DNA of 19,485 nucleotides from an uncultured Lachnospiraceae bacterium (GCA_910589385.1 CAJUTU010000061.1:1-19485); one strand, 5' to 3'; positions 6,172 to 14,591 are shown, counted from the first letter of the stretch. A program made the numbers and translations. Notes: generated by a model not told the origin, from the letters alone.

Positions 6172-6318
6172 ATGAAACCATTAAAAAGCAAGGTCAGTAT
6201 CACCCTTGATTCTGATATCATAGAAAAGATTAAACAGCTAGCTGAAAAGGATGACCGTTCCTTTTCCCAGTTTATCAATCTTGTATTAAAAGAATATCTG
6301 AATCAAAAAGAAGCATAG
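6172..6318 (+). CDS. Ribbon-helix-helix DNA-binding protein
   Basis: This 48-residue protein starts MKPLKSKVSITLDSDIIEKI with a beta strand SKVSITLD, followed by helix DIIEKIKQLAEKD and helix SFSQFINLVLKEYL. That is the whole MetJ/Arc/CopG ribbon-helix-helix fold, which binds DNA as a dimer through the paired strands. AGGAAAGGA sits about 11 nt before the ATG. No toxin gene follows, since a terminator overlaps the stop codon, so an antitoxin role is not supported. A local regulator, perhaps of itself or of the divergent lipopeptide/UDG-like operon, is more likely. Confidence 0.8.
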   Translation: MKPLKSKVSITLDSDIIEKIKQLAEKDDRSFSQFINLVLKEYLNQKEA

Positions 6319-6337
6319 GATGATCTTATGCTTCTTT
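6307..6337. terminator. Terminator overlapping the stop of the RHH gene
   Basis: AAAGAAGCATA (6307-6317) and TATGCTTCTTT (6327-6337) form a perfect 11-bp stem with a 9-nt loop. The first arm includes the last sense codons and part of the stop codon. It can serve the RHH gene and, from the other side, the kinase gene ending at 6454. Confidence 0.75.
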
Positions 6338-6453
6338 ATATTATTCTCTTCTATTCTGTTTTTGGTATGCTGCCAGCATACAATTTATATTTCTTTTTAC
6401 ATCTATAACATGCCAGATTAAAACCAAAAGCCTTTATGCCATACAGCATGAAG

Positions 6454-7632
6454 TTACCAGAATAAATCGTCCAGAATCACAAATAAAAATATGGAAATCA
6501 CAGTCAAAATAATTTCCAAAACGACATATATAACGAACCGGATCAAACGATTTTCTGTATTCAACAAAAAAATCTTCTTCTGGCATCCCAGATAATCGAA
6601 CACAATCCCTATCTCTACGATCTGCGACAGAAAAAATGACAGCGGCATCAGCCATGCCCTCACACCGGTAACTACCACATCTCCATCCTTCGTTTCCAGG
6701 GACAAGCTAAGGTCTATGAGCAGGAAATATCCTATGACAGCCAGGATCATTTTCCATACCTTGCCGCTTCGAAATCCTGGCGGCAGAAACCTGCGCCATT
6801 CATTTTTCTTATATTCTATCTTCCCCACGCCTGGAACCCGGCTGCCCCTACGCTCGTGCTCTTCGTCCTCTATGCCATTTTGTTCCTTCTGCGTTTCATC
6901 AAAGCCCTTTACTTCTGATGAATGTTGTTTTTCCAGCTTGTATCTCAGTTCTCTCACACTCTGATACCGTTCATCCGGGTTCACTGCAATACATTTCCTC
7001 ACTATATTTCCCAATTCCCCATCTACCATTTTCTCTACAGGGAGCTTCCGCAAAATACAGTAATTTAATATAGTCCCAAGAGCATAGATGTCGGATCGTC
7101 CGTCGGTCTGCCGGTGCCCGAACTGCTCCGGCGCCGCAAATCCTGCTGTCCCTATTACGACGGTATCCCTGTTTTTGCCCGGACTTACTACTCTGGCAAT
7201 ATCGAAATCAACCAGCATCACTTGATTTTGCGGTGTGATCATCATATTTTCCGGTTTCAAATCCCGGCAGACTATAGCAGGCTGTGCCGTATGAAGCGGT
7301 TCCAGAGCCCGGCACAGCCTGCATACGATGCTGCTGGCCTCTTCCTCAGACAGCTCCCGGTCATATAGGATATCCTCCAGGTTCCGCCCTTCAATATACT
7401 GCTCGATGACCACCAACTGCTGCCCATTCTCCACACATTCATAAATTTCTGGAGTAAAAGGGCTTCTATGTTTTTTTTAAAAATCATAGACAGGTCTCTG
7501 CTCAATGCTCATGATCTTCTTTACCGCAGTCTTTCCTGTAATGGAATTCCTCACGATCCTGACGCACTCATTTCCATTCAGAATCCCTCGGTCTTCATAC
7601 TGAACCAGTAAATATTCCTCTGTAAAGTTCAT
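6454..7632 (-). pseudogene. Membrane Ser/Thr protein kinase (Hanks type), broken by an in-frame TAA
   Basis: From ATG 7632 (GGAGGGG upstream) the frame runs to 6454 with a single internal stop, TAA at 7477-7479, codon 52. Across the stop the frame is unchanged and the protein logic continues (QRPVYDF, stop, KKHRSPFTPEIYECVENG), so one base change such as TTA to TAA explains it. Kinase motifs downstream are good: VIEQYIEG hinge, CRDLKPENMM catalytic loop, VDFDIAR for DFG, AAPEQFG for APE and SDIYALG. The N-lobe Lys is in TAVKKIM, before the stop. After the kinase domain come a charged linker and about three membrane segments (MILAVIGYFLLIDLSL, WLMPLSFFLSQIVEIGI, FVIYVVLEIILTVISIFLF). A start downstream of the stop would lack the ATP-binding Lys, so activity is unlikely. 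It sits beside a group II intron fragment. Confidence 0.85.
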
Positions 7633-7670
7633 TTTCTCCCCTCCGTCATTTGTAACCAACAGTTGGTCGA

Positions 7671-7737
7671 GTAGACATCCCCCTTACGGGGTATGCCCCT
7701 CACAGAACCCGGCGTGCGGTTTTCCCGCACCGGGCTC
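7671..7737 (-). ncRNA. Group II intron domains V and VI (3' end of a degraded intron)
   Basis: On the minus strand 7737-7705 starts GAGCCCGGTGCGG, has a GAAA loop and closes ACCGCACGCCGGGTTC. This is the length and shape of catalytic domain V, apparently a base short of the usual 34. The following 34 bases can form a GTAA-capped stem (ACCCC/GGGGG) as domain VI. The intron end is near 7671, about 39 bp upstream of the kinase start. Upstream intron RNA domains are not recognisable, so it cannot splice by itself. Confidence 0.75.
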
Positions 7738-7778
7738 TTTGCAAAACGAATTGTTCTACAACTATCTTGCATACACGT

Positions 7779-7964
7779 TTACATAGGTTTTCTCCTCATA
7801 TCCCGAATCAGACGGTGTACTTCTTTCCTCCGCCTCTTCCTTATATTGGAAACACGCCACAAAATCGTCAACGTAGACCACCATACCAATACATAGTGCA
7901 TGTAGATATTTGCGATTACTGGAGAGCACATGCTCCCCTGTTCTGATCCTTCGATTTTATCCAA
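7779..7964 (-). pseudogene. ltrA: Group II intron reverse transcriptase fragment
   Basis: The start of this fragment reads EQGSMCSPVIANIYMHYVL, the conserved RT block that precedes the catalytic motif in intron-encoded proteins. A second frame over the same DNA then reads YVDDFVACFQYKEEAEE, containing the YxDD catalytic aspartates. The switch of frame and missing residues between the two blocks show internal deletion or frameshift. The rest of the fingers, palm, maturase (X) and endonuclease domains are absent. It is on the same strand as domain V, as expected in one intron. The left edge abuts an IS4 transposase remnant near 7955. Confidence 0.8.
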
Positions 7965-8476
7965 TATGGATCAATGGACACCTATACAATGGAATTCCGT
8001 ATTGTCCGGTTTCCGATTTCCGACAAGACTTATGAGTGTATCGTTACGAACCTCCCAAGGGAAGAATTTCCTCCAGAGCGTGTCCGGAAACTATATTTTT
8101 CCCGGTAGGGCATATTGAAACGTCGTTCCGTAAGCTAAAATATACCATCGGACTGAGTAATTTCCACGCATGCAAATCGGAATATGTCAAACAGGAGATC
8201 TGGGCAAGACTGATCACATCCAACATCACCGAAACCCTGATCAATTATACGGTAATCGAAACGAAAGAAACCAAGCACTGCTATAAAGTGAACTTCAGCA
8301 CCACGGCCCATATTTGCAGGTCTTTCCTGCGCCCGGCAGTGGAGGAAAGACCGATAAATGTAACAGCTTTGCTAGAGAAGGAATGCAAGCTGTACACTAT
8401 CTATTTTACACATTTTTTTGACAGATGCAAATCTGTCTGTTTGCCATGCAAGTATTCACTAATTACACAATCTTAA
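7954..8476 (+). pseudogene. IS4-type transposase remnant (C-terminal part)
   Basis: Two frames together give a DDE transposase C-terminus. Frame one has DTYTMEFRIVRFPISDKTYE, CIVTNLPREEFPPERVRKLY and then a TAG where the family has RW (8105-8107). Two bases later the frame shifts, and IETSFRKLKYTIGLSNFH, KQEIWARLI and YKVNFSTTAHICRSF follow. The catalytic Glu of the Y-R-W-IE signature is in the second part. The nonsense codon and the 2-bp insertion inactivate it, and the N-terminal half with the two catalytic Asp residues is missing. The sequence loses resemblance after about 8380. Confidence 0.8.
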
Positions 8477-8545
8477 CTAAATGACATTGAGGTGTGAAAA
8501 GTAACGGCTGGTGAACGGTAACACTTTGATTGGCAATGGCTGCGC

Positions 8546-8574
8546 TTGACAAGTATGAAAGCGTATCCTACAAT
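8546..8574 (+). promoter_or_regulatory. Sigma-A promoter for the acyltransferase gene
   Basis: TTGACA (8546-8551) and TACAAT (8569-8574) are exactly 17 bp apart, near consensus. It would give a leader of about 110 nt to the gene at 8695. The rest of 8380-8694 holds no gene. Confidence 0.75.
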
Positions 8575-8694
8575 GAAAACAACATCAGTGTTTTCTGGTT
8601 GTGATTAGAGGCGGAATGGTATTTACTGCTATGTATAAAAATGTGTCATTAGGCGATTACTGTGTGACATGGTAGTTTCGGAGAGTGAATATAA

Positions 8695-9741
8695 ATGGAG
8701 AGTACAAAACGATTCATAGGTCTGGATGGATTAAGGGCGATTTTTTGTATTGGAATCGTTATATACCATGTCAATGCGCCGTTTGATGCTGCTTTTTCAA
8801 AGTGGCTGGAACCGGTATATAAATATGGCGGGTATTTTGGTAATTATATGTTTTTTATGCTGAGCGGCCTGCTTACCGCATTCCATTATAAATATAAAAT
8901 TATAAATCAGGAATGTAATTTTCGCTCATTTATGGCGAAGCGGATTGTAAAAATTTATCCGCTGTATTTCTTTTCCAATCTTTTTGCCCTGATTTTGGGT
9001 GGGACAATACCGGATGCTAAAAGGATAATCACTACATTTTTGATGATATCGAACGGATGGTTTGACGGCAAAGACATGCCGTATAATTTTCCGACATGGT
9101 TTTTATGCATATTAATTTTACAGTATATTTTGTATTGCGCTATAGGGAAAGTTTCCACGCGCATCCCTCAGCTGTATTTCGCGTTGTGTGTCTTTTTCAT
9201 GATATGGGGAATGCTTCTGGTGACCAGGAACTGGAATGTGCCTTTCAATTATAAAACCTGCGGTGAAGGATATATGAATTTCTTCCTAGGGGTACTTCTT
9301 GCAGAATTGCTGATGAGTAGTTCGATCAACAAGCAAATTCTGACAGCTGTGAATCTGATTGCCTTTTCTGCAATCATGATTCATGTATATTTGTTTGGGT
9401 TGGAGGCTATGCCTGGAAATGGCTTCTGGGTATTTTCATGTTTTTGTGCAAACTTGGTTTGTATGGCACTATATGGAAACTACCTTGTCAGGCTTTTGGC
9501 ATTCCCGCCTTTACAGACGATTGGAAAATGTAGTTTTTCCATTTATTTATGGCATATTCCTATTGTTAGAGCTTATCTCATGATTGAAAAAAAATTCCAT
9601 CTTTTTAATCTGGATCCAAGATGGAATTTTATCCTGTATTTTGTAATATTGATTTCACTGTCTATCCTGTCATACTATTATTTGGAAAAAAGGTTTGGAT
9701 CGTTACTGCTCAAAGGGCAATGTCATTTAGATAAGCGGTAA
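8695..9741 (+). CDS. Membrane acyltransferase (acyltransferase family 3, OafA type)
   Basis: The 348-residue integral membrane protein begins with the family signature RFIGLDGLRAIFCIGIVIYH, in which Arg and the catalytic His (YHVN) are conserved. About ten hydrophobic segments follow, and the end IYLWHIPIV with YYYLEKRFG matches the last helices of the family. Such enzymes O-acylate cell-envelope sugars, for example polysaccharides, peptidoglycan or teichoic-acid-like polymers. The acceptor here cannot be predicted. ATG 8695 has GGAGAG upstream. The DNA is visibly more AT-rich than the antiporter operon to the right and sits directly beside transposon remnants, so acquisition by transfer is plausible. 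It stands alone with its own promoter. Confidence 0.88.
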   Translation: MESTKRFIGLDGLRAIFCIGIVIYHVNAPFDAAFSKWLEPVYKYGGYFGNYMFFMLSGLLTAFHYKYKIINQECNFRSFMAKRIVKIYPLYFFSNLFALILGGTIPDAKRIITTFLMISNGWFDGKDMPYNFPTWFLCILILQYILYCAIGKVSTRIPQLYFALCVFFMIWGMLLVTRNWNVPFNYKTCGEGYMNFFLGVLLAELLMSSSINKQILTAVNLIAFSAIMIHVYLFGLEAMPGNGFWVFSCFCANLVCMALYGNYLVRLLAFPPLQTIGKCSFSIYLWHIPIVRAYLMIEKKFHLFNLDPRWNFILYFVILISLSILSYYYLEKRFGSLLLKGQCHLDKR

Positions 9742-9918
9742 CTTATTTTAGTAAACCGGCATTTTCTCCCTCTGAATATTTTGTGGAACCAGGACACTCC
9801 ATAAAAGGAGTTTACAGCATCCATATGCGCCACAATACATATCTCCAATACGCTCTTGCTTTTCCTTTCAGAAAATTATATGATATTTTTACTGCTTATT
9901 CAAGAAAGGGGTACAAAA

Positions 9919-10355
9919 TTGATCACACGAAAGACAACCAATGAACTTTTAAAGCTTCTTTCCAATATCCATTCAGAATCCAGCCTGCATTCTTTTTCCG
10001 CAGAACTTTCGCAGGAAGAAAAAAAGATTTCTTTTCCTGAATATCTTCTGTCAAAAATGCAGGAAAAAGAAATCTCTCCGGGCAGGCTGTGGGAACTTTC
10101 ACAGATCCAGCGCAATTATGGCTACAGATTTTAAACGGGACAAAAACCCCCGGCCGTGACAAGGTCATTGCATTATGCCTGTCCCTTTCCCTGTCTCTCG
10201 AAGACACGCAGCGCGCCCTCATGCTGGCAGATGCAGGAGCTTTATATATCCGGAGGAAACGGGATTCTATCTTGATCTTTTCTCTGCAAAAAGGATTATC
10301 TGTGATGGATACGAATATTCTTTTAACAGGTCTTTCGGAAGGACCGTTGGCGTAA
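9919..10355 (+). pseudogene. Helix-turn-helix regulator, frameshifted
   Basis: Two overlapping frames form one protein. The first, from a TTG at 9919 with AAAGGGG upstream, contains NELLKLLSNIHS, a central helical region and a helix ending LSQIQRNYGY. The second continues QILNGTKTPGRDKVIALCLS, then LSLEDTQRALMLADAGALY and RRDSILIFSLQKGLSV. Restoring one base at about 10125 (TACAG to TACCAG) joins them. The HTH region (RNYGYQIFNGT followed by RDK-type segments) matches XRE-like regulators that I associate with membrane Ser/Thr kinase loci in Lachnospiraceae. That would fit the broken kinase at 6454-7632, although about 2.3 kb of mobile DNA and the acyltransferase now lie between them. Confidence 0.7.
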
Positions 10356-10534
10356 AACCCAGGAAATATCTGCCGTTATCCGAATTTATTTTTATTACAA
10401 TTTAATAAAATTTTTACATTTACACCATTTCTTTTCATATTTTCTGGACAGAATCATATCTTTTTCCTTCCAGGGCTTGAACGGTACTATGATTTTTTGC
10501 CGAAAAACTTCTTTAAACCCTCAAAATTTTCTAC

Positions 10535-10563
10535 TTGAATGAAACAGGATATTTGATTATAAT
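10535..10563 (+). promoter_or_regulatory. Sigma-A promoter for the antiporter operon
   Basis: TTGAAT (10535-10540) and TATAAT (10558-10563) are separated by 17 bp. It lies about 65 bp upstream of AGGAGGAGG and the start of the antiporter gene. The rest of 10356-10617 shows no gene. Confidence 0.8.
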
Positions 10564-10635
10564 GTGCCGCGTGGTTAAAATATGTCTGAAATGCTATTAT
10601 AATAAGAAGCAGATTACTTGAATGAGGAGGAGGTC

Positions 10636-12084
10636 ATGGTATTGAAAAAATGTGTTACTTTTCTGGGAAGCCTCATTGCCGTGCTGGCATGCAGCCCGGT
10701 AACGGCGCTGGCGGCAGAAGGCGCTGCCGATGGAGCAGATACGATACCCTTATGGTTTTGTATCCCTTTTGCAGGACTTTTATTTTGCATCGCAGTGCTT
10801 CCTTTGATAAAACCGGAATGGTGGGAATCTCATCAGCCGCTGACAGTGGCGTTCTGGGCTGTCCTGTTTATCCTGCCGTTCGCATTTGTTTATGGTGCGG
10901 GGACCGCGGCGGAAACCGTGCTGGAATGTCTGGTAAATGACTATCTGACATTTATTGTGTTATTGTTCGGCCTGTTTTGCGTGTCAGGCAATATTACGAT
11001 GGAGGGCGATCTGGCAGGTTCTCCGCGTGTAAATATCATTTTGCTGACAATCGGAACTTTGTTGTCCAGTTGGATCGGCACCACAGGCGCCAGCATGTTG
11101 ATGGTCCGCCCGGTGATCAAGATGAACGCATGGCGCAGGCACCGTTCACATATCATGGTATTTTTTATCTTTTTGATCTCCAATCTAGGCGGTTCTCTTA
11201 CCCCTATCGGCGACCCACCGCTTTTGATGGGATTTTCCAGAGGAGTGCCCTTCTTCTGGAGCCTGCATCTGTTTCCCGTTATGCTGTTTAATATGGCAGT
11301 CCTTCTGTTTATTTTTTACTGGGTGGACAGGAAAGCATACTGCCGGGATATTGCGAGAGGCCGGAAACCAGATATCAGCAGGCCGGGTACAAAGATTAAG
11401 ATCCGTGGGATCCATAACCTGATCTTTCTGGTTATGATCGTGGCAGCGGTCATCTTAAGCGGTATGCTGCCGGATATGCCACTGTTTAAAAATGCGGACG
11501 GCTCTGTGCGTGGGATTCCGATCTTCAAAGAAGTGGTCCTTGGATTCCCGTCTGTCATCGAAATTTTGATCATCCTGGCGGCTGCATTTTTATCCTTTAA
11601 GACCACAAGCCCGGATATCCGGAAGAAAAACCATTTTACCTGGGGCGCGATCAAAGAGGTGGCTGTATTGTTTATCGGTATTTTCATCACCATGCAGCCT
11701 GCCCTGGCAATCCTGAAAGGAATGGGAGCACAGCTTGGACTCACGGAAGCCTACCAGATGTTCTGGGTGACCGGACTGCTGTCCAGTTTTCTGGATAACA
11801 CGCCGACCTATCTGGTATTCCTTACTACGGCAGGGGCGATTGGTTTTTCCAGCGGACTGGCGACCACGCTTGGGACGGTCCCGGTAAAGATGCTGACCGC
11901 AATTTCCTGCGGCGCCGTGTTCATGGGGGCAAACACTTATATCGGAAACGCGCCGAATTTCATGGTAAAAGCAATTTCGGATGAGAACGGTATCCATATG
12001 CCGTCGTTCTTTGGTTATATCAGATGGTCCGTCATGGTACTGGTTCCGGTGTTTTTGCTGGACACATTGTTATTTTTCAGATAG
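10636..12084 (+). CDS. NhaD/ArsB-type sodium:proton antiporter family membrane protein
   Basis: The protein has a signal-like N-terminus (MVLKKCVTFLGSLIAVLACS then PVTALAAEG) followed by about ten to twelve membrane segments. The ion-transporter signature NLGGSLTPIGDPPLLMGF and a second re-entrant-type motif FLDNTPTYLVF are conserved, as in NhaD and related IT-superfamily carriers. A role in exchanging Na+ for H+ at the membrane is the usual inference, but citrate or dicarboxylate carriers share the fold. ATG 10636 is chosen because AGGAGG sits 5 nt upstream; an earlier TTG at 10618 lies before that ribosome site, and TTG 10642 is a further alternative. It is followed after 15 bp by a cytidylate-kinase-like gene in the same operon. 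Confidence 0.82.
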   Translation: MVLKKCVTFLGSLIAVLACSPVTALAAEGAADGADTIPLWFCIPFAGLLFCIAVLPLIKPEWWESHQPLTVAFWAVLFILPFAFVYGAGTAAETVLECLVNDYLTFIVLLFGLFCVSGNITMEGDLAGSPRVNIILLTIGTLLSSWIGTTGASMLMVRPVIKMNAWRRHRSHIMVFFIFLISNLGGSLTPIGDPPLLMGFSRGVPFFWSLHLFPVMLFNMAVLLFIFYWVDRKAYCRDIARGRKPDISRPGTKIKIRGIHNLIFLVMIVAAVILSGMLPDMPLFKNADGSVRGIPIFKEVVLGFPSVIEILIILAAAFLSFKTTSPDIRKKNHFTWGAIKEVAVLFIGIFITMQPALAILKGMGAQLGLTEAYQMFWVTGLLSSFLDNTPTYLVFLTTAGAIGFSSGLATTLGTVPVKMLTAISCGAVFMGANTYIGNAPNFMVKAISDENGIHMPSFFGYIRWSVMVLVPVFLLDTLLFFR

Positions 12085-12099
12085 GAGGGGAATAAAAAC

Positions 12100-13140
12100 A
12101 TGTCAAACGAAGAAAAAGGACTGTACGAACTTGCCGGACGTATTTACGATCTGGATGAAGAAGTCTATCACGAACTTGGTTCCTCTCTGGGACGGGTATT
12201 CAATGGAAAAAAAGAGCACTGCATCGAAGAGACTTTCCATCTGATGCAGGAACGGAACCAGGCCCATATCCTCAGGAATGAACTGGCGCTGATCAGCAAC
12301 ATGGCGCGGACGATCGAGGACCGTGCTGCCCGACACCGGATCATGGTAAAATATGACGCGATCCTGAAAGAAGTGACGAGCCTGCCTACCAGTTATATCA
12401 AAGGCGATATCCTGGATAAGAAGATCGCGCAGTTAAACGCGCTGAATCTGCGTTCCCGTTTTTCGGAGAATGACCATTTGATCATCTGTATCGGCCGGAC
12501 CTATGGCTGCGGCGGGAGCGAGATTGGGTTTACCCTGGCGGATTCGCTGAAGATCAATTATTATGATGTGGAAATATTTGACGAAGTATTAAAACGTCTG
12601 GAAGTGGAAAAAGAGCAGGTCCATGACCGGGGCGGTTATCCATATCAGAAGGGAACAAAGGACTCCCGGTATCTCCATACTGCGCCGGCATTTACTCCGC
12701 CGCCGAAGTCTACTTTGAAAGAAAAACTCCTGGAATTCAACCGTTATCATGGCCTGCCGAAAAAAGACGCGGTATTTTTCAACCAGAGCGATCTGATCTG
12801 CGATATGGCGCGGAAAGAGGATTTTGTGGTCATGGGGCGGTGTGCGGATGCGATCCTGACCAATAACCGGATCCCCCATATCAGCATCTTTATCACGGCG
12901 CCGTTGGAACAAAGGGTACGCCGGGTCATGGAAGTGCGTGGGTATGATAAGGAGAAAGAAGCCAGGAAATTCCTGACAAGGCTGGATAAAGAGCATGTGA
13001 AGTACTATAAGTTCTATACCGGCAGGAACTGGGGGAAAGCGAGAAATTATGACCTGTGCATCAACAGCGCCAGCTATGGTATTCAAGGGTCTGTGGATCT
13101 GATCATGAGGATGATCGATAAAGGAGAAGAAGGGAAATAA
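12100..13140 (+). CDS. Cytidylate-kinase-like protein with an N-terminal helical domain
   Basis: The 346-residue protein has an N-terminal helical segment (about 1-125) and then an NMP-kinase-like domain from HLIICIGRTYGCGGSEIG. That is the P-loop region of the family, usually ISREYGSGG, here without the classic GxxxxGK. It continues with VMGRCADAIL, a helix FITAPLEQRVRRVMEVRG (the lid-region Arg residues) and RLDKEHVKYYKFYTG. Such proteins are annotated as cytidylate-kinase-like; the true phosphate acceptor is often not CMP and cannot be assumed. Length exceeds the 220-230 residues of Cmk because of the N-terminal domain. GGAGGGG precedes the ATG. It is second in the operon with the antiporter, which suggests a linked, unknown function. 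Confidence 0.82.
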   Translation: MSNEEKGLYELAGRIYDLDEEVYHELGSSLGRVFNGKKEHCIEETFHLMQERNQAHILRNELALISNMARTIEDRAARHRIMVKYDAILKEVTSLPTSYIKGDILDKKIAQLNALNLRSRFSENDHLIICIGRTYGCGGSEIGFTLADSLKINYYDVEIFDEVLKRLEVEKEQVHDRGGYPYQKGTKDSRYLHTAPAFTPPPKSTLKEKLLEFNRYHGLPKKDAVFFNQSDLICDMARKEDFVVMGRCADAILTNNRIPHISIFITAPLEQRVRRVMEVRGYDKEKEARKFLTRLDKEHVKYYKFYTGRNWGKARNYDLCINSASYGIQGSVDLIMRMIDKGEEGK

Positions 13141-13144
13141 AAAA

Positions 13145-13207
13145 CAGGCCTTTGGCCTGGGAAAATGTTATAAAATATTATGGGAGGCTTCTGCGGAAAC
13201 CTCCCAT
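13145..13207 (+). terminator. Tandem hairpins ending the antiporter operon
   Basis: CAGGCC (13145-13150) pairs with GGCCTG (13154-13159), only 5 bp past the stop. A second stem pairs ATGGGAGG (13180-13187) with CCTCCCAT (13200-13207), followed by a T/C-rich TTCTCTTCG. Neither has a long T-run, so the second hairpin is the better candidate. Confidence 0.55.
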
Positions 13208-13278
13208 TCTCTTCGTCTGCCAGCTTGGCTTTTGATTTTGTATATTAGAATGTATCTGCGTAACACTTCGGCACAGGA

Positions 13279-14493
13279 TCAGACACATCCCACCGGCACC
13301 AGTTTATTCTTTTCATCTAATGGAATGACCATTGGAGTCATGCATATCACTGCCCCTTCGCCAATGTTTTCCGACAGGCTGTTCAGTATCGTGAAATTCT
13401 TTAATGCGGCTTTGCCCGGATCGGCGCTCTTTTTAATCTCAACAGGATACAGGATTCCATTTTCCAGGATCATCAGATCTATTTCCTTTCCATTATTGTC
13501 TCTGTAATAGCAAAGACGGCTTCGGACATCAATCCCCTGGTTCACATAACCTTTTATGATCTCAGATACCACATAATTTTCAAACATCGCGCCGGCCATG
13601 GCAGATAATTCCATTGCCCTTGGATTGTTCCACATGGTAAGATAACACGCGAGCCCTGTATCCATGAAATATAGCTTCGGACGTTTGATGATCCTCTTTA
13701 TCGTATTGCCGGAATATGGCGGCAGCAAGTATACAAGTCCGGATGAAACTAAGATTGACAGCCACCCATCTGCCGTCTTACGATCAACCTCTACATCTTT
13801 TGCCAGATCTGCAAGATTCAATTCCTGGCTCGTCCTTGCGGCGGCACATGATATGAACTTTAAAAATTTGCCTTCATCTTTTAGCGTGATCAAATCACGT
13901 ATATCCCGTTCCAGATAGGTCTGCATATATGCGCCAAAATAGTCCTCCGGCTGTAAGCCTCTGTCCGTTATCATTTTGGGCATCCCACCTCTGTATATTT
14001 TTTTAAAAATGTCTGTAATGGTATCATTTGATTCCATTTTATCAATCCTGTCCGGACGAAAAGGAATCGACTGTCTTCCTTCAATTTCTGCACGTGACAA
14101 AGAGTACATTGATAAACCCCCCACTCTGCCCGCCAATGACTCGCCCACATTTTTCATCATATGGAACATCTGTGAGCCTGTCAGATAATACAGTCCATTC
14201 TGCTGCTTCTGATCTGAGCGTATTTTAATATAAGGCAATAATTCGGTTGCGTACTGTATTTCATCTATGATCAGGGGCGTTTGATATTGCTGGAGGAACA
14301 ACTCCGGGTCTTCTCTTGCAAGAGTTCTTATCCTCGGATAATCCAGCGTCACATACCGGATCTCTCCTCTCTCTTCCTTTATCTGGTTTAACAGTGTTGT
14401 TTTTCCTACCTGCCGGGCGCCGCAGACCATAACAACCGGAAAATGCTCTGATAAATATTTCAGCTTTGTTTCCATGATACGATGGATATACAT
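13279..14493 (-). CDS. AAA-family ATPase with DUF4143 C-terminal domain
   Basis: The 404-residue protein has an N-terminal AAA_14 ATPase: Walker A GARQVGKTT near residue 25, Walker B LIIDEIQ near 74 and a sensor-type YLTGSQMF near 103. The C-terminal DUF4143 domain holds YFMDTGLACYLT and a nuclease-like strand KEIDLMILENGILYPVEIKKS, resembling a PD-(D/E)xK core with Asp, Glu and Lys. Proteins of this architecture are common and variable in Clostridia and their biological role is unproven. The ATG at 14493 has AAGGAGG upstream, and a 17-bp-spaced promoter lies within 75 bp. It is transcribed alone. Confidence 0.9.
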   Translation of the reverse strand: MYIHRIMETKLKYLSEHFPVVMVCGARQVGKTTLLNQIKEERGEIRYVTLDYPRIRTLAREDPELFLQQYQTPLIIDEIQYATELLPYIKIRSDQKQQNGLYYLTGSQMFHMMKNVGESLAGRVGGLSMYSLSRAEIEGRQSIPFRPDRIDKMESNDTITDIFKKIYRGGMPKMITDRGLQPEDYFGAYMQTYLERDIRDLITLKDEGKFLKFISCAAARTSQELNLADLAKDVEVDRKTADGWLSILVSSGLVYLLPPYSGNTIKRIIKRPKLYFMDTGLACYLTMWNNPRAMELSAMAGAMFENYVVSEIIKGYVNQGIDVRSRLCYYRDNNGKEIDLMILENGILYPVEIKKSADPGKAALKNFTILNSLSENIGEGAVICMTPMVIPLDEKNKLVPVGCV

Positions 14494-14537
14494 ATATAGC
14501 CTCCTTATACAAATAGGGATTCACATTCTCTTTTTGT

Positions 14538-14566
14538 ATTATATCTTTTTTCCGGTTATTTATCAA
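14538..14566 (-). promoter_or_regulatory. Sigma-A promoter for the DUF4143 ATPase
   Basis: On the minus strand TTGATA (14561-14566) and TATAAT (14538-14543) are separated by 17 bp, about 45 bp before the start codon. It lies in the 98-bp gap after the stop of the upstream transporter gene, so the ATPase is not solely dependent on read-through. Confidence 0.75.
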
Positions 14567-14591
14567 CCTTAAAAGTATTTTCCTGCACAAA

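Noticed and set aside
6172..6318. RHH protein as the antitoxin of a toxin-antitoxin pair
   Set aside because: A terminator overlaps its stop codon and no small toxin-like gene follows or precedes it in the same direction.
7272..7505. 77-codon minus-strand frame bridging the kinase stop codon, suggesting a frameshift
   Set aside because: The two kinase parts are in one frame (7659 and 7434 differ by a multiple of three), so an in-frame TAA explains the break; the bridging frame has no kinase motifs.
12589..13086. 165-codon minus-strand frame inside the cytidylate-kinase-like gene
   Set aside because: It is antisense to a well-supported gene and has no motifs; it is a shadow of GC-rich codons.
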